Positions 8,970 to 18,130 of a stretch of DNA of 57,549 bases are shown in pieces (position 1 is the first letter of the stretch; every line of letters begins with the position of its first letter). The position numbers were made by a program, and so were the translations under genes. The stretch covers positions 1-57,549 of the forward strand of contig JBMORL010000113.1 of NCBI GenBank assembly GCA_049322335.1, written 5' to 3'. Source of the stretch: JBMORL01 sp049322335. Its GTDB lineage: Bacteria; Bacteroidota; Bacteroidia; Flavobacteriales_D; UBA2798. Below the pieces are notes generated by a model, which had not been told where the DNA came from, made no database searches, and saw only the letters and a program-made list of their open reading frames with translations.

Positions 8970-10727
8970 ATGACAAAATCCTTCTTCTTTACGGCTGTGG
9001 TACTGATGGCTTGTTCCTGTGTTAAAAAAAGGGACCTGTCGGAAAATACTGCCATCATCCATCTGCCGGCCAATCCTAACGGATTGCATATTACCAATGA
9101 TATCTCTTTCTACCGGGCATGGATTTTTGACTATACCCAGCAAACACTGGTAAAATTTGACGTAAAAACCAAACAAATGGTTCCGGTGCTGGCAACAGGG
9201 CTTCCGGAAGCTGATAGTTCGGGCTTACATTACGTTTATACGCTGCGCGATGATGCGCGGTGGGATGACGGATCTTCAATTTCCACAGACGATGTGGTTT
9301 TTTCATCCAAACTGGTGGTTTGTCCGGCTACCAATAATCCGCAGGTGAAAGGCGTTTTTACCTCTGTAATTAAAAAAGTGGAAAAGGATACTGCCGACCC
9401 GCAAAAAATTCATCTTTATACTCATACCAAAAACAGGTCGAATGCCGAAATTTTTGTGGAGATATTCATCATGCAAAAAAAACTCCGCGATCCAAAAGGA
9501 ATAACAGATGAAATTTCTTTTGAAGATTGCTTCGATCCCTCATTTAAACTCAGCGAACGCCAGCAACAATGGTTTGATGATTTTAATAAAGAAGAAAACC
9601 GTAAGGATATAAACTGGCTCTCCGGGTGCGGTCCCTATAAAATTACAGAATGGAAAGATGATTCTTACCTGGTTCTGGAAAAGAAAAAAAACTGGTGGGG
9701 AGATAACAATCCGGAACTGCAACTGTTAAACGAACCCGATAAAATAATCTTCAGAATTATTAAAGATGAAACCGCGGTGTATTTTGCTATCCGCAACGAA
9801 ACCATCGATGCCACCAACCGCCTCGGGTTAACCAAACTCATGCAGCTTCAGCAACACGATTATTTTAATGACGCTTACCAGTCGGAGTTTTCTGACTCTT
9901 ATGGATATAATTATATCGGGATGAATATGAAACCGGATGGATTTTCTCACAAACCTGTTTTTACCGATAAAAAAGTGAGAAAAGCCATCGCTCATCTTGT
10001 TCCTGCCGATGATTTTATCCGCGTTTTTTATAAAGGAAAAGCCCAGCGACAGGTTAGTTATGTCAGTCCTATGAAAGACGAATATAATTCATCCCTTCCG
10101 CCTGTTCCGTTCGATCCGGAAAAAGCGAAACGATTACTGGACGAAGCCGGATGGAAAGATACGGATGGCGATCGTATCAGGGACAAAGTGATTAACGGTG
10201 AAAAAATAAAATTTTCTTTTCAGCTGATGTATTTCACCGATGCTCCTCCGTCAAAAGAAATGGCCCTGATGATGAAGGAAGAGTTTTACAAAGCCGGGTT
10301 GGATATGAATCTATATGCAGCAGAGTTTGGGTTATTTTATGAAAAAGCATTTTCACATGATTTTGATATGCTTATGGGAGCCTGGCAGGGTTCGGCAGCT
10401 TATGAAGATCCGACTCAACTCTGGCACACTTCCCAATGGGCTAATTTCGGAGCTAATTTCTGCGGATTCGGAGATGCGCAAAGCGACTCACTGATCGCTT
10501 CCGTAAATGAAGAACTCAACGATTCGCTTTACCTGGTAAAAGTTCACGAATTGCAAAAAAGAGTTTACGATGAACAACCTTATGTTTTTCTCTTCTCTCC
10601 CAAATCACGCGTGGCTATTCACCGCAGGTTTGACACAGAAATCTACAACGAAAGGCCCCAAATGGCGGTGAATGCTTTCCGGTTACTTCCCTCCTATTCG
10701 GGAAAAAATAATTTACCGGCACAATGA
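8970..10727 (+). CDS. ABC transporter solute-binding lipoprotein, family 5 (peptide/opine type)
   Basis: A protein of 585 residues with a lipoprotein signal (FFFTAVVLMACSC; Cys at about 16 or 18), so it is anchored in the envelope. The body matches family-5 solute-binding proteins: YTLRDDARWDDGSSISTDDVVFS near residue 90, GCGPYKITEWKDDSYLVLEKKKNWWG near 215, VRKAIAHLVPADDFIRVFYKGKA near 340, and FDPEKAKRLLDEAGWKDTDGDRIRD near 385. These proteins capture oligopeptides or similar solutes and pass them to a Dpp/Opp-type permease pair. The stop overlaps the start of the first permease gene (ATGA), which indicates translational coupling. The actual ligand is unknown. Confidence 0.9.
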   Translation: MTKSFFFTAVVLMACSCVKKRDLSENTAIIHLPANPNGLHITNDISFYRAWIFDYTQQTLVKFDVKTKQMVPVLATGLPEADSSGLHYVYTLRDDARWDDGSSISTDDVVFSSKLVVCPATNNPQVKGVFTSVIKKVEKDTADPQKIHLYTHTKNRSNAEIFVEIFIMQKKLRDPKGITDEISFEDCFDPSFKLSERQQQWFDDFNKEENRKDINWLSGCGPYKITEWKDDSYLVLEKKKNWWGDNNPELQLLNEPDKIIFRIIKDETAVYFAIRNETIDATNRLGLTKLMQLQQHDYFNDAYQSEFSDSYGYNYIGMNMKPDGFSHKPVFTDKKVRKAIAHLVPADDFIRVFYKGKAQRQVSYVSPMKDEYNSSLPPVPFDPEKAKRLLDEAGWKDTDGDRIRDKVINGEKIKFSFQLMYFTDAPPSKEMALMMKEEFYKAGLDMNLYAAEFGLFYEKAFSHDFDMLMGAWQGSAAYEDPTQLWHTSQWANFGANFCGFGDAQSDSLIASVNEELNDSLYLVKVHELQKRVYDEQPYVFLFSPKSRVAIHRRFDTEIYNERPQMAVNAFRLLPSYSGKNNLPAQ

Positions 10728-12229
10728 TTAAATACATTTTGCATAGAATTCTTCTTTTTATCCCGACATTGTTTGTCATTTCATTTCTTGCATTCATTAT
10801 CAACAACAGTTCTCCCGGTGACCCCGTGGAAATCTATGCCGGCACCGGAACAGCTGATGGAGGATCAACCGAAACTTCCGTTTCTCAAACTATCAAAGAT
10901 TCTATCCGTGCAGAACTGCGCCTTGACAAACCTGTTTTTTATTTTTCTTTGGGAACACTGGCCGATTGCGATACACTTTACAAAATTCCCAATAAAAAAC
11001 ACCGAAAAGCACTGCACCGGCTTACACGCACTTACGGTAACTGGCTTGCCGTTTCCGAATTTTATAGTTCTGTAAATACAACACTCAATGCTGTAAAAAA
11101 AATTGATCCTGATTCTTTAAATCAACATTTTAGCCGGTTATTGCAGACTGCTTCCGATTCAGTTACTCCTAAAAAATATTCTTCCGATTCCATCAGCTTT
11201 AATAAAAATATGGCCACTTCCCTTCTGATGTCGGTTCTCGAAACCGGAAAAGAAGAACATATCCGGTTTAAAATGGACTCCGTTTCAAGAATTTTTGCTG
11301 TTGCAGATTATTTCAGGGAAGAAGCAACATTATTTTCTGATGCACAGAAAAGTTTTAACCGGATGACAACTGAAACAGAAACATGGAAAAACTATGTTCC
11401 CGATTTCAGCTGGCAGGGTTTCGATAATCAATATCACTTCTGGATATCGCGGTTACTGCTTCATGGCGATTTCGGTTATTCCTACTATGGCGGCAATATT
11501 TCTGAACGTATATGGGAAAAGTTTTTTATTTCGTTTAAACTGATTTTTCTTTCTGTACTTATTGCTTACTTACTTAGTATCCCCATCGGAACATACAGTG
11601 CATGGAAAAAAGGAAAGTGGTTCGACCGGTCATCTTCCGTTATTTTATTTATGATGTATTCTCTTCCCTCTTTTTTCGTAGGAATTTTATTGCTGTGGTT
11701 TTTTGCCAATCCCGATTATTTTTCGTGGTTTCCCGAATCAGGATATGCCGACCCCGCCACCTACAATGCCAACTGGCCATTCTGGCAGCGCTGGGCACAT
11801 CAGTGGCCATTTATGATACTTCCGCTTATTACGTATACCTACAGCTCGTTAGCTTTCATCAGCAGGGTGACACGCGTATCGGTTATTGAAGCCCTTTCGC
11901 AGGATTATATCCGCACTGCCCGTGCCAAAGGATTAAATGAAAGAACAGTGGTAGGAAAACATGCTTTGCGCAATTCACTTCTTCCGGTAATTACCATGTT
12001 TGTGAATATTTTTCCCCTGGCTATTGGCGGATCGGTTATTATAGAAACGATTTTTTCTTACCCGGGAATGGGTTTAATGAGTTATGAAGCCATTCACAGT
12101 TATGATTATCCGGGAATTGTGGCGGTGTTTACCCTGGCCGGATTTTTAACCATGCTGGGTTACCTGGCAGCCGATATTTTGTATGCGATAGCAGACCCGA
12201 GAATTTCCTATACTAAAAAGAGCGCATGA
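10724..12229 (+). CDS. ABC transporter permease, DppB/OppB type, enlarged
   Basis: A protein of 501 residues, against about 310-340 usual for DppB. TM1 (LLFIPTLFVISFLAFIINNSSPGDP) is followed by an extra hydrophilic stretch of roughly 150 residues before TM2 (about residues 265-290). The C-terminal half is a normal permease, with the EAA loop ALSQDYIRTARAKGLNERTVVGKHALRNSLLPV (given here as the region near residues 390-420), which contacts the ATPase. The extra part should be periplasmic and may contact the binding protein. Start and stop overlap the neighbouring genes by 4 bases each (ATGA), so the three genes form a coupled operon. Confidence 0.9.
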   Translation: MIKYILHRILLFIPTLFVISFLAFIINNSSPGDPVEIYAGTGTADGGSTETSVSQTIKDSIRAELRLDKPVFYFSLGTLADCDTLYKIPNKKHRKALHRLTRTYGNWLAVSEFYSSVNTTLNAVKKIDPDSLNQHFSRLLQTASDSVTPKKYSSDSISFNKNMATSLLMSVLETGKEEHIRFKMDSVSRIFAVADYFREEATLFSDAQKSFNRMTTETETWKNYVPDFSWQGFDNQYHFWISRLLLHGDFGYSYYGGNISERIWEKFFISFKLIFLSVLIAYLLSIPIGTYSAWKKGKWFDRSSSVILFMMYSLPSFFVGILLLWFFANPDYFSWFPESGYADPATYNANWPFWQRWAHQWPFMILPLITYTYSSLAFISRVTRVSVIEALSQDYIRTARAKGLNERTVVGKHALRNSLLPVITMFVNIFPLAIGGSVIIETIFSYPGMGLMSYEAIHSYDYPGIVAVFTLAGFLTMLGYLAADILYAIADPRISYTKKSA

Positions 12230-13617
12230 AGTGGTGGAAAAAAAATAAAACAGCTGATATCCCGGTGACAGGAATGAAAACTTTTTCATTCAGGAAAAAT
12301 GCATGGAAGGAATTTAAAAAAAACAAACCTGCATTTATTTCTTTCTGGATGCTCACCATCATGTTCTTTTTTGCTTTTTTTGCTTCCTTTATCGCCAATG
12401 ATCAGCCGCTATATGTAAAATACCGCGGAAAAACTTTTTATCCTGCTTTTTCACAACACTGGTTGCTCCATTCAGTATTCGGAACTTCCACTGTCGATTC
12501 AACACAAAATCCCCAAACAGGAGAATGGGAAAAACTGCAGTTTGATATTACCGACTGGAAGCAACTCGAAACCGAAAGCATTGTGTGGGCACCCGTTCCC
12601 TTTTCCCCTGAAAAATCGGATATTCTCAATACCGGGTTTATTTCACCCTCTGCTATTCATTATGCCAAAAATCATGAGGGCAAAATTCAGGAATCGGATG
12701 GAAAGTTCAGGCACCGCCTGGGAACAGATAAACTGGGACGAGATGTATTGGCAGGAATCATTCACGGAACAAAAATTTCGCTGATGGTAGGAGTTGTTTC
12801 AATGGGAATTGCAGTCATCATAGGATTACTTCTGGGATCCCTGGCCGGGTATTACGGAGACCACCTCCTGACGATCTCACGGGCATCGGCTTGCCTGTTT
12901 TCGGTGGGTTTGTTTTTCGGATACTTTTACGGATTTGTAGCCCGCTCGCTTACACTTACCGAAGCATTTGAGCTGAGTGCTTTTTATGGAATGCTTCAGT
13001 TACTCATCAGCCTTTTTATTTTTTTTGGTCTTCCTCTTTCGTTTGCATGGACAGGAAAATTTGTTACAAAAGGATTTTTCGGAAAAAAAACAGCCGTACC
13101 TGTCGATTCCATTATTTCGCGAAGCATCGAAATATTTAACTCCATGCCCCGGCTGCTGCTTATTATTTCGGTTTCGGCTATGATACAGGAAAGAAGTTTA
13201 TGGCTGGTGATGGTAATTATAGGATTAACTTCATGGACAGAAATTGCCCGATTTACCCGGGCAGAGTTGCTGAAAGTGCGTGAACTGGATTATATTACTG
13301 CTGCCCGCGCATTGGGATTAAACAACCGAAATATCATTTTCCGCCATGCATTGCCCAATTCCATCGGCCCCGTTTTTGTAACTATCGTATTTGGTATTGC
13401 TTCTGCCATTCTTATTGAAAGCGGTTTATCTTTTTTGAATATTGGCGTACCGGATGACACAGTCACCTGGGGCTCGATGCTGAATATGGGTCGTGTTGAA
13501 CCGGAAGCCTGGTGGATGATTGTTTTTCCCGGCCTGGCTATTTTTATTACCATTACCGTTTATAATTTGATTGGCGAAGGACTGCGCGATGCACTCGACC
13601 CGAGGTTTAGGAAATAA
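12226..13617 (+). CDS. ABC transporter permease, DppC/OppC type, enlarged
   Basis: A protein of 463 residues, against about 300 usual. TM1 at about residues 38-58 is followed by about 100 extra residues before the conserved HRLGTDKLGRDVLAGIIHG motif near residue 165. A second insertion (about 222-300) adds hydrophobic segments (FSVGLFFGYFYGF, LLISLFIFFGLPL) inside the membrane domain. The EAA loop (ELDYITAARALGLNNRNIIF region, about residue 350) and the ending GEGLRDALDPRFRK are standard for DppC. It is coupled to the DppB-like gene by an ATGA overlap. No ATPase gene follows; the next gene is unrelated. Confidence 0.9.
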   Translation: MKWWKKNKTADIPVTGMKTFSFRKNAWKEFKKNKPAFISFWMLTIMFFFAFFASFIANDQPLYVKYRGKTFYPAFSQHWLLHSVFGTSTVDSTQNPQTGEWEKLQFDITDWKQLETESIVWAPVPFSPEKSDILNTGFISPSAIHYAKNHEGKIQESDGKFRHRLGTDKLGRDVLAGIIHGTKISLMVGVVSMGIAVIIGLLLGSLAGYYGDHLLTISRASACLFSVGLFFGYFYGFVARSLTLTEAFELSAFYGMLQLLISLFIFFGLPLSFAWTGKFVTKGFFGKKTAVPVDSIISRSIEIFNSMPRLLLIISVSAMIQERSLWLVMVIIGLTSWTEIARFTRAELLKVRELDYITAARALGLNNRNIIFRHALPNSIGPVFVTIVFGIASAILIESGLSFLNIGVPDDTVTWGSMLNMGRVEPEAWWMIVFPGLAIFITITVYNLIGEGLRDALDPRFRK

Positions 13618-13746
13618 TTGAAGGTTATTTAGGGATATTGCGGGGGCAAGTGGAGACTCACCCGTACTAATTTTATCAAAGTTCATCAACAACACGATTG
13701 TTTATTTCTTGGGCGGGGCAGGAAAAAAAGAGTGACAGGCAGCCTG

Positions 13747-13754
13747 TAACTTTG
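13747..13754 (+). promoter_or_regulatory. Candidate -7 promoter element
   Basis: TAACTTTG matches TAnnTTTG and lies 34 bases before the ATG at 13789. No clear -33 TTTG is present, so this is only a candidate. The gap from 13618 to 13788 holds no other feature that I can see. Confidence 0.35.
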
Positions 13755-13788
13755 TTAACCAGCCTTCGATTCAAAACCGAAGCCTTTT

Positions 13789-14688
13789 ATGAACGAAAAG
13801 GAAGTAGCAGCACTTATCTCACTGATTGATGACCCGGATGAAAAAATATTTCTCCAGGTGAAAGAGAAATTGCTTTCTATGGGAGAAGAAGTGATTCCCG
13901 CACTGGAACAACATTGGGAAAGTAATCACCTGGGGCTCGTATTCCAGCATCGTGTGGAAAACCTCATTCACCAGATACAATTTGATTCTGTAAGAAAACA
14001 CCTGGAAGAATGGGTGAAAGATGGCGCGAATGATCTTCTGAAAGGCGTGTTACAGGTAAACCGTTATCAGTATCCTGATCTTGACGAAGGAAAAATAAAA
14101 CGCAAAATCCACCAGCTGAAACAGGATATCTGGCTGGAGCTAAATGATAATCTCACGGGGTTTGAAAAAGTGCGTGTTATCAATCATGTATTGTTTGATG
14201 TACATAACCTGAGCGGAAACAAAAAAAATTATCATGCCCCGCAAAATTCTTACCTGAACAATGTATTGGAAAGCGGCAAAGGAAATCCTCTTACACTTTC
14301 CATTATTTACATTATTGTTTGTGATATGCTGGATGTTCCGGTTTACGGAGTGAATTTACCCAATCATTTTATTTTATGCTACCTCGATGAACTGGGTATC
14401 ATCAGCAAAATGAGCGGAGAGCAAAATGATGGCGTGTTGTTTTACATCAATCCTTTCAGCCGGGGAACAATTTTTAACCGTAAAGAAATTGAACAATTTC
14501 TCGACCAGCTGAAACTTGAAAAGAAAAAAGAATATTTCATTCCCTGCGACAATATTGCCATAGTAAAACGAATGATTACCAATCTTATTTATTCATACGA
14601 AAAGCAGGGGTATGCTGAAAAATCAGAAGAGTTGAAAATTCTTTATTCGGCTATTGATGCGGCAGGATTGGCTACAGGAACAATTTGA
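13789..14688 (+). CDS. SirB1-family transglutaminase-like protein
   Basis: A protein of 299 residues without a signal peptide. The first about 60 residues form HEAT-like helices (DDPDEKIFLQVKEKLLSMGEEVIPALE). The core pattern LNDNLTGFEKVRVINHVLFDVHNLSGN, YLNNVLESGKGNPLTLSIIY, VYGVNLPNHFILCY and INPFSRGTIFNRKEI (each seen as separate segments between about residues 115 and 235) is that of the SirB1/Transglut_core2 family. Members are cytoplasmic and of poorly defined role. In the usual Cys-His-Asp triad position this protein has no Cys at the helix start (GNPLTLSII), as is common in this family, so protease or transglutaminase activity is doubtful. It stands alone between the ABC operon and an opposite-strand gene. 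Confidence 0.8.
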   Translation: MNEKEVAALISLIDDPDEKIFLQVKEKLLSMGEEVIPALEQHWESNHLGLVFQHRVENLIHQIQFDSVRKHLEEWVKDGANDLLKGVLQVNRYQYPDLDEGKIKRKIHQLKQDIWLELNDNLTGFEKVRVINHVLFDVHNLSGNKKNYHAPQNSYLNNVLESGKGNPLTLSIIYIIVCDMLDVPVYGVNLPNHFILCYLDELGIISKMSGEQNDGVLFYINPFSRGTIFNRKEIEQFLDQLKLEKKKEYFIPCDNIAIVKRMITNLIYSYEKQGYAEKSEELKILYSAIDAAGLATGTI

Positions 14689-14739
14689 GTACGCAGCAGC
14701 AGAAATACAGGAAAAAAGGAAATAATCTATACCCTGCCA

Positions 14740-15417
14740 TCAATTAAACTTATAGTAAAACCCGAAATTCAGGTTTACTGAGCTAAGCTTTACCAAAGGA
14801 GATTGAGTAACGGGAAGCAATGAATTTTTGTAAATTGTATTCAGGCCAACACTCCAGCGGTAATTCAGGTTATAGTTTACACCCAATCCTCCGCTTATTC
14901 CGAAAAGAAAATTACTGAACCGTTCGGATGGGTTATACAAATCTGTATTTCCCTGGTAAGTGATTCGCTGTTCTTTTACGCTTGTATATATCCAGTTATT
15001 AATTCCACCAATGAGATAAACATCCAGGCGGTCGTTGAGCAGCATATAATACGCTGAAACCGGCAACTGAAAGCCATTCATCAAAAAAGTAGAAACGGGG
15101 GTATATTCCACATCACAGGTGAAACAATGGTCTTCTCTTTCGAATGCAGCGTGGGTGTAATAGGTGCCAATGCTTAATCCCAGTTTATCGGTATACATCT
15201 TCACAAAATCAAACCCGGTGGAATAACTGAAAATGCCTTTATAGGAATAACCTGAAGAAGAAGAAGCCTGTTCCAATCCTTTCCAGAAATTAATTTCCGG
15301 GGTAAACATGATGCCTGTATAAAAATTTTGAAGGCGTTTTACTTTTTCATCTTTGGTATTTCCCGTTTGCGGAAAGAGGATAGCTGCTACTACTATCCCG
15401 ATCATTACTTTTCTCAT
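14740..15417 (-). CDS. Outer-membrane beta-barrel-like protein
   Basis: A longer frame begins at 15492, but the ATG at 15417 opens directly into a signal peptide (MRKVMIGIVVAAILFPQTG), so the start is placed there (225 residues). The mature part is made of alternating hydrophobic/polar strands with aromatic girdle residues (GFDFVKMYTDKLGLSIGTYYTHA, LFGISGGLGVNYNLNYRWSVG) and ends NLNFGFYYKFN, a strand-like terminus. This is typical of small Bacteroidota outer-membrane barrels. A CxxC pair (CFTC) lies in a predicted loop near residue 95. No family-level function can be named. Confidence 0.7.
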   Translation of the reverse strand: MRKVMIGIVVAAILFPQTGNTKDEKVKRLQNFYTGIMFTPEINFWKGLEQASSSSGYSYKGIFSYSTGFDFVKMYTDKLGLSIGTYYTHAAFEREDHCFTCDVEYTPVSTFLMNGFQLPVSAYYMLLNDRLDVYLIGGINNWIYTSVKEQRITYQGNTDLYNPSERFSNFLFGISGGLGVNYNLNYRWSVGLNTIYKNSLLPVTQSPLVKLSSVNLNFGFYYKFN

Positions 15418-15596
15418 TTCCTTGCTTTTTGAGGGCTTCAAGATACAATTGGAAATAAGAGGAAAAACAGAAACCCCGGAAGAAAAATTCACAAAACACT
15501 GTTGAAAATCAGTTCCCTCTGTGAGGATTAAACTTTTGATAATGAGTTAAATGAAAAAGAGAGGTAAAGCAGAAAAATTTTGGAGATACAAAACGG

Positions 15597-16022
15597 CTAA
15601 TCAAAACTCATTTTATGCGGGTCGTTATTATCGGCTTCTATATCGTCTTTTACTTTTTCAATTTTTCTCGCAATAACAGCCAGTTCCTTATGGCCTTTAT
15701 TCACCAGCCAGTGATAAGATTCTTCTTCTCCATAACCTGCAATTCGTGCCATGTGTTCAAGAATTTCGAACTTGTAGTTTTTCAGCCACATCAGTGCACT
15801 TTTATTTTCTTCCACTGCGTTGATCAGCGCCATCAGATGAGGAAAACCATTTTCGAGGAGCCATTTGCGTGCATCCTCTTTGTTCCGCAAAGCAAAACAA
15901 AAAATACCCAGTTCTTTATAACCATTCGATATCAGCCAATCGCGGATCTTTGTATTTCCCGAAATGGCTTCACCCCAGGCCAGGAGAATTTTTGGGGGAT
16001 ATTCAAGTTTTTTTACATCCAT
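15597..16022 (-). CDS. Small cytoplasmic protein with W-L-x-x-N-G helical repeats
   Basis: A protein of 141 residues with no signal or membrane segment. It contains four related units of about 28-33 residues (DWLISNGYKEL, KWLLENGFPHL, MWLKNYKFEIL, HWLVNKGHKEL), each followed by a short Ala-rich helix, which suggests an ankyrin-like helical stack. The start ATG lies within the last codons of corA (the sequence ATGGATGTAA holds both this start and the corA stop), so the two are translationally coupled. The function is not known. Coupling to an MscS-CorA pair suggests a role near ion transport, by inference. Confidence 0.65.
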   Translation of the reverse strand: MDVKKLEYPPKILLAWGEAISGNTKIRDWLISNGYKELGIFCFALRNKEDARKWLLENGFPHLMALINAVEENKSALMWLKNYKFEILEHMARIAGYGEEESYHWLVNKGHKELAVIARKIEKVKDDIEADNNDPHKMSFD

Positions 16023-17098
16023 TTGTTTCTTCTCAGAATGTATAACATACCTATTCCTATAAGCAGCATCGCCAGCATTACGCCAAGGTATCCGTAGGGA
16101 GAATACAGCTCAGGCATATTCCAGGGCAAGGGATTTCCTTCACGGTCTTCACTGTGAAAATTCATTCCGTAAATCCCTACAATAAAAGTTAACGGCATAA
16201 AAATGGTGGATATTACTGTAAGCACTTTCATTACGCGGTTCATCCGGTTACTTAATGCCGAAAGATGTACTTCCATTGTATTGTTCAGCATCTCGCGGTA
16301 AATCTCAATAGAATCGGAAATATGCAGTGTGTGGTCGTAAACATCTTTCAGGTAATAAGTAGTTCTTTCGTCAATAAGACGGGAAGTGCCTTTCTGCAGA
16401 TTGCCTACCGCATCGCGAATAGGGATAATAGACTTTCTAAGAAAGACAAGATCTTTTTTCAACCGTTGAATCTCTCTTATCACTACCCGTTCTTTTTCCG
16501 ATAAAACATCTTCTTCCAGGGTTTCAATCTGATCATCCAATTCATCAATAATAATAAAGTAATGGTCAACAATTACATCGATGAGGGCGTACACAAGGTA
16601 ATCTGATTTTTTCCTTCTCACTCTTCCCTTCTGATTCCTGATACGATCACGAATGGGATCAAAAATATCGCCCGGTGTCTCCTGGAAGGATAAAACCCAG
16701 CCATCCCCCAATACAAAACTTAACTGTTCACTTTCAATTTGTTTTGTCCGTTTATTAAAAGCAAGCATTTTAAGTGTGAAATACAGGTAATCATCAAAGT
16801 CTTCGATTTTCGGGCGATGATATGGATTCATCAAATCTTCCAGTAAAAGAGGATGCAGGGAAAAGCTTTCACCAATCTGCTGGATTACTTTACTATCGTG
16901 AATACCATCAATATTCAGCCAGGTAACCGTTTCATTGTTCTTGTATTTTGCGATTTGCGCAATATCCACAGGTGAAATTTCTTCATACTTCTCCTCTGTA
17001 AAGTCGAAGGCCGTTATAGTAACTTTCTGATCTTTGCTGTCTCCGAGATGTATAAGTGAACCCGGTGGCAATCCTAATTTCGTCCTTCTGTCTGACAT
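16013..17098 (-). CDS. corA: CorA-family divalent metal (Mg2+/Co2+) transporter
   Basis: A protein of 361 residues. It has a large N-terminal cytoplasmic domain with a long coiled region (DELDDQIETLEEDVLSEKERV and after, about residues 180-290) and two C-terminal transmembrane helices. The first (STIFMPLTFIVGIYGMNF) carries the family selectivity motif GMN near residue 312, and the second (GVMLAMLLIGIGMLYIL) is followed by a basic tail RRNKWM. This is a full-length CorA. It starts 3 bases after the MscS stop and overlaps the next gene, so the three genes form one operon that suggests joint ion/osmotic control. Confidence 0.95.
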   Translation of the reverse strand: MSDRRTKLGLPPGSLIHLGDSKDQKVTITAFDFTEEKYEEISPVDIAQIAKYKNNETVTWLNIDGIHDSKVIQQIGESFSLHPLLLEDLMNPYHRPKIEDFDDYLYFTLKMLAFNKRTKQIESEQLSFVLGDGWVLSFQETPGDIFDPIRDRIRNQKGRVRRKKSDYLVYALIDVIVDHYFIIIDELDDQIETLEEDVLSEKERVVIREIQRLKKDLVFLRKSIIPIRDAVGNLQKGTSRLIDERTTYYLKDVYDHTLHISDSIEIYREMLNNTMEVHLSALSNRMNRVMKVLTVISTIFMPLTFIVGIYGMNFHSEDREGNPLPWNMPELYSPYGYLGVMLAMLLIGIGMLYILRRNKWM

Positions 17099-17101
17099 AT
17101 A

Positions 17102-17992
17102 TTATTTTTGAAAAATATCCTGTTTGAAAACGGTTGTCTGGTGCGGGTAAGGAATTTCAATTTTCTCTTTCCGGAATCGCTCTACGATGGTTTTGTTCAG
17201 ATCGCAATGCATTTCAAAGGCATGATCAAAATCTTTTGCCCATACGTATGCGCGCAATTTCACTGCCCAGTCACCTAATTCCACTACTCTTACCAACACA
17301 TCCGATTCTCCCCTGTCCAGTTCCTCTTTCGACCGGTTATCCATATAATTGGGATGCTTTCGCGATTCTTCCTGAATTATCGCAATCGCCTTATCAATGT
17401 CAGACTCAAAACTGATGTTGATATTGATGTTTCTTCTTACTTTCCGGTCTACCACATCGTTATTGAAAATGGTTTCCATATTGATCACCGAATTGGGAAT
17501 AATAATTCTCCGATTTTCAAAATCGCGGATAACCGTATGCCGAAGGGTGATGTCCTCCACAATACCCACTACTTCATTCCTGCTGGTGGGGGTTCCTTCC
17601 TGTCCCACGCGAATGATGTCGCCTACACGAAATGGTTTTGACAATACCACAAATATTCCGCTTACGATATTGGCAAATGCCTGTTGAGAAGCAAAACCTA
17701 TAATGGCAGCAAAAATTCCCGCACCGGTTATTAATGTAAGTGAAATCGCACGCAACTGCGGCACCGTATGAATAATGGCAATGATGGCAAACAGATATAC
17801 AATGGAGCTCATTGCATTTTTCATAAACTTAATGCGGGTAGGATCAATGCGCAATGTGTCGCTTGATTTTTTTACTACTCCGCTCATGATTTTTCGCAAT
17901 ACCTCAGAAACGATCACAGCAATTACAATGATGATCGCTATCTTTATGAGCAGCTGCAAATACTCTTTCTGAAAAAATTCACTGATGGACAT
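17102..17992 (-). CDS. mscS: MscS-family small-conductance mechanosensitive channel
   Basis: A protein of 296 residues, close to the 286 of E. coli MscS. There are three N-terminal transmembrane helices (about 12-32, 55-78 and 85-115). The third is the Gly/Ala-rich pore helix (TGAGIFAAIIGFASQQAFANIV). The cytoplasmic beta domain follows with VGDIIRVG, GIVEDITLRHTVIRDFENRRIIIPNS (seen near residues 130-165) and a C-terminal vestibule region ending EIPYPHQT. It releases solutes on hypo-osmotic shock. First gene of the mscS-corA-repeat protein operon. Confidence 0.92.
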   Translation of the reverse strand: MSISEFFQKEYLQLLIKIAIIIVIAVIVSEVLRKIMSGVVKKSSDTLRIDPTRIKFMKNAMSSIVYLFAIIAIIHTVPQLRAISLTLITGAGIFAAIIGFASQQAFANIVSGIFVVLSKPFRVGDIIRVGQEGTPTSRNEVVGIVEDITLRHTVIRDFENRRIIIPNSVINMETIFNNDVVDRKVRRNININISFESDIDKAIAIIQEESRKHPNYMDNRSKEELDRGESDVLVRVVELGDWAVKLRAYVWAKDFDHAFEMHCDLNKTIVERFRKEKIEIPYPHQTTVFKQDIFQK

Positions 17993-18130
17993 TTTTATTT
18001 TATGTTTTAGGTTCTGTGTTGTTTATTAATTATTCCGTCCTGCTTTTTAACCGGCACTTCTGTTCCGGTATCAATCTTTTTTGTTTAGCCTGTTCATTCA
18101 ACATTTTCCCATCCCCACACTCATGACTCA

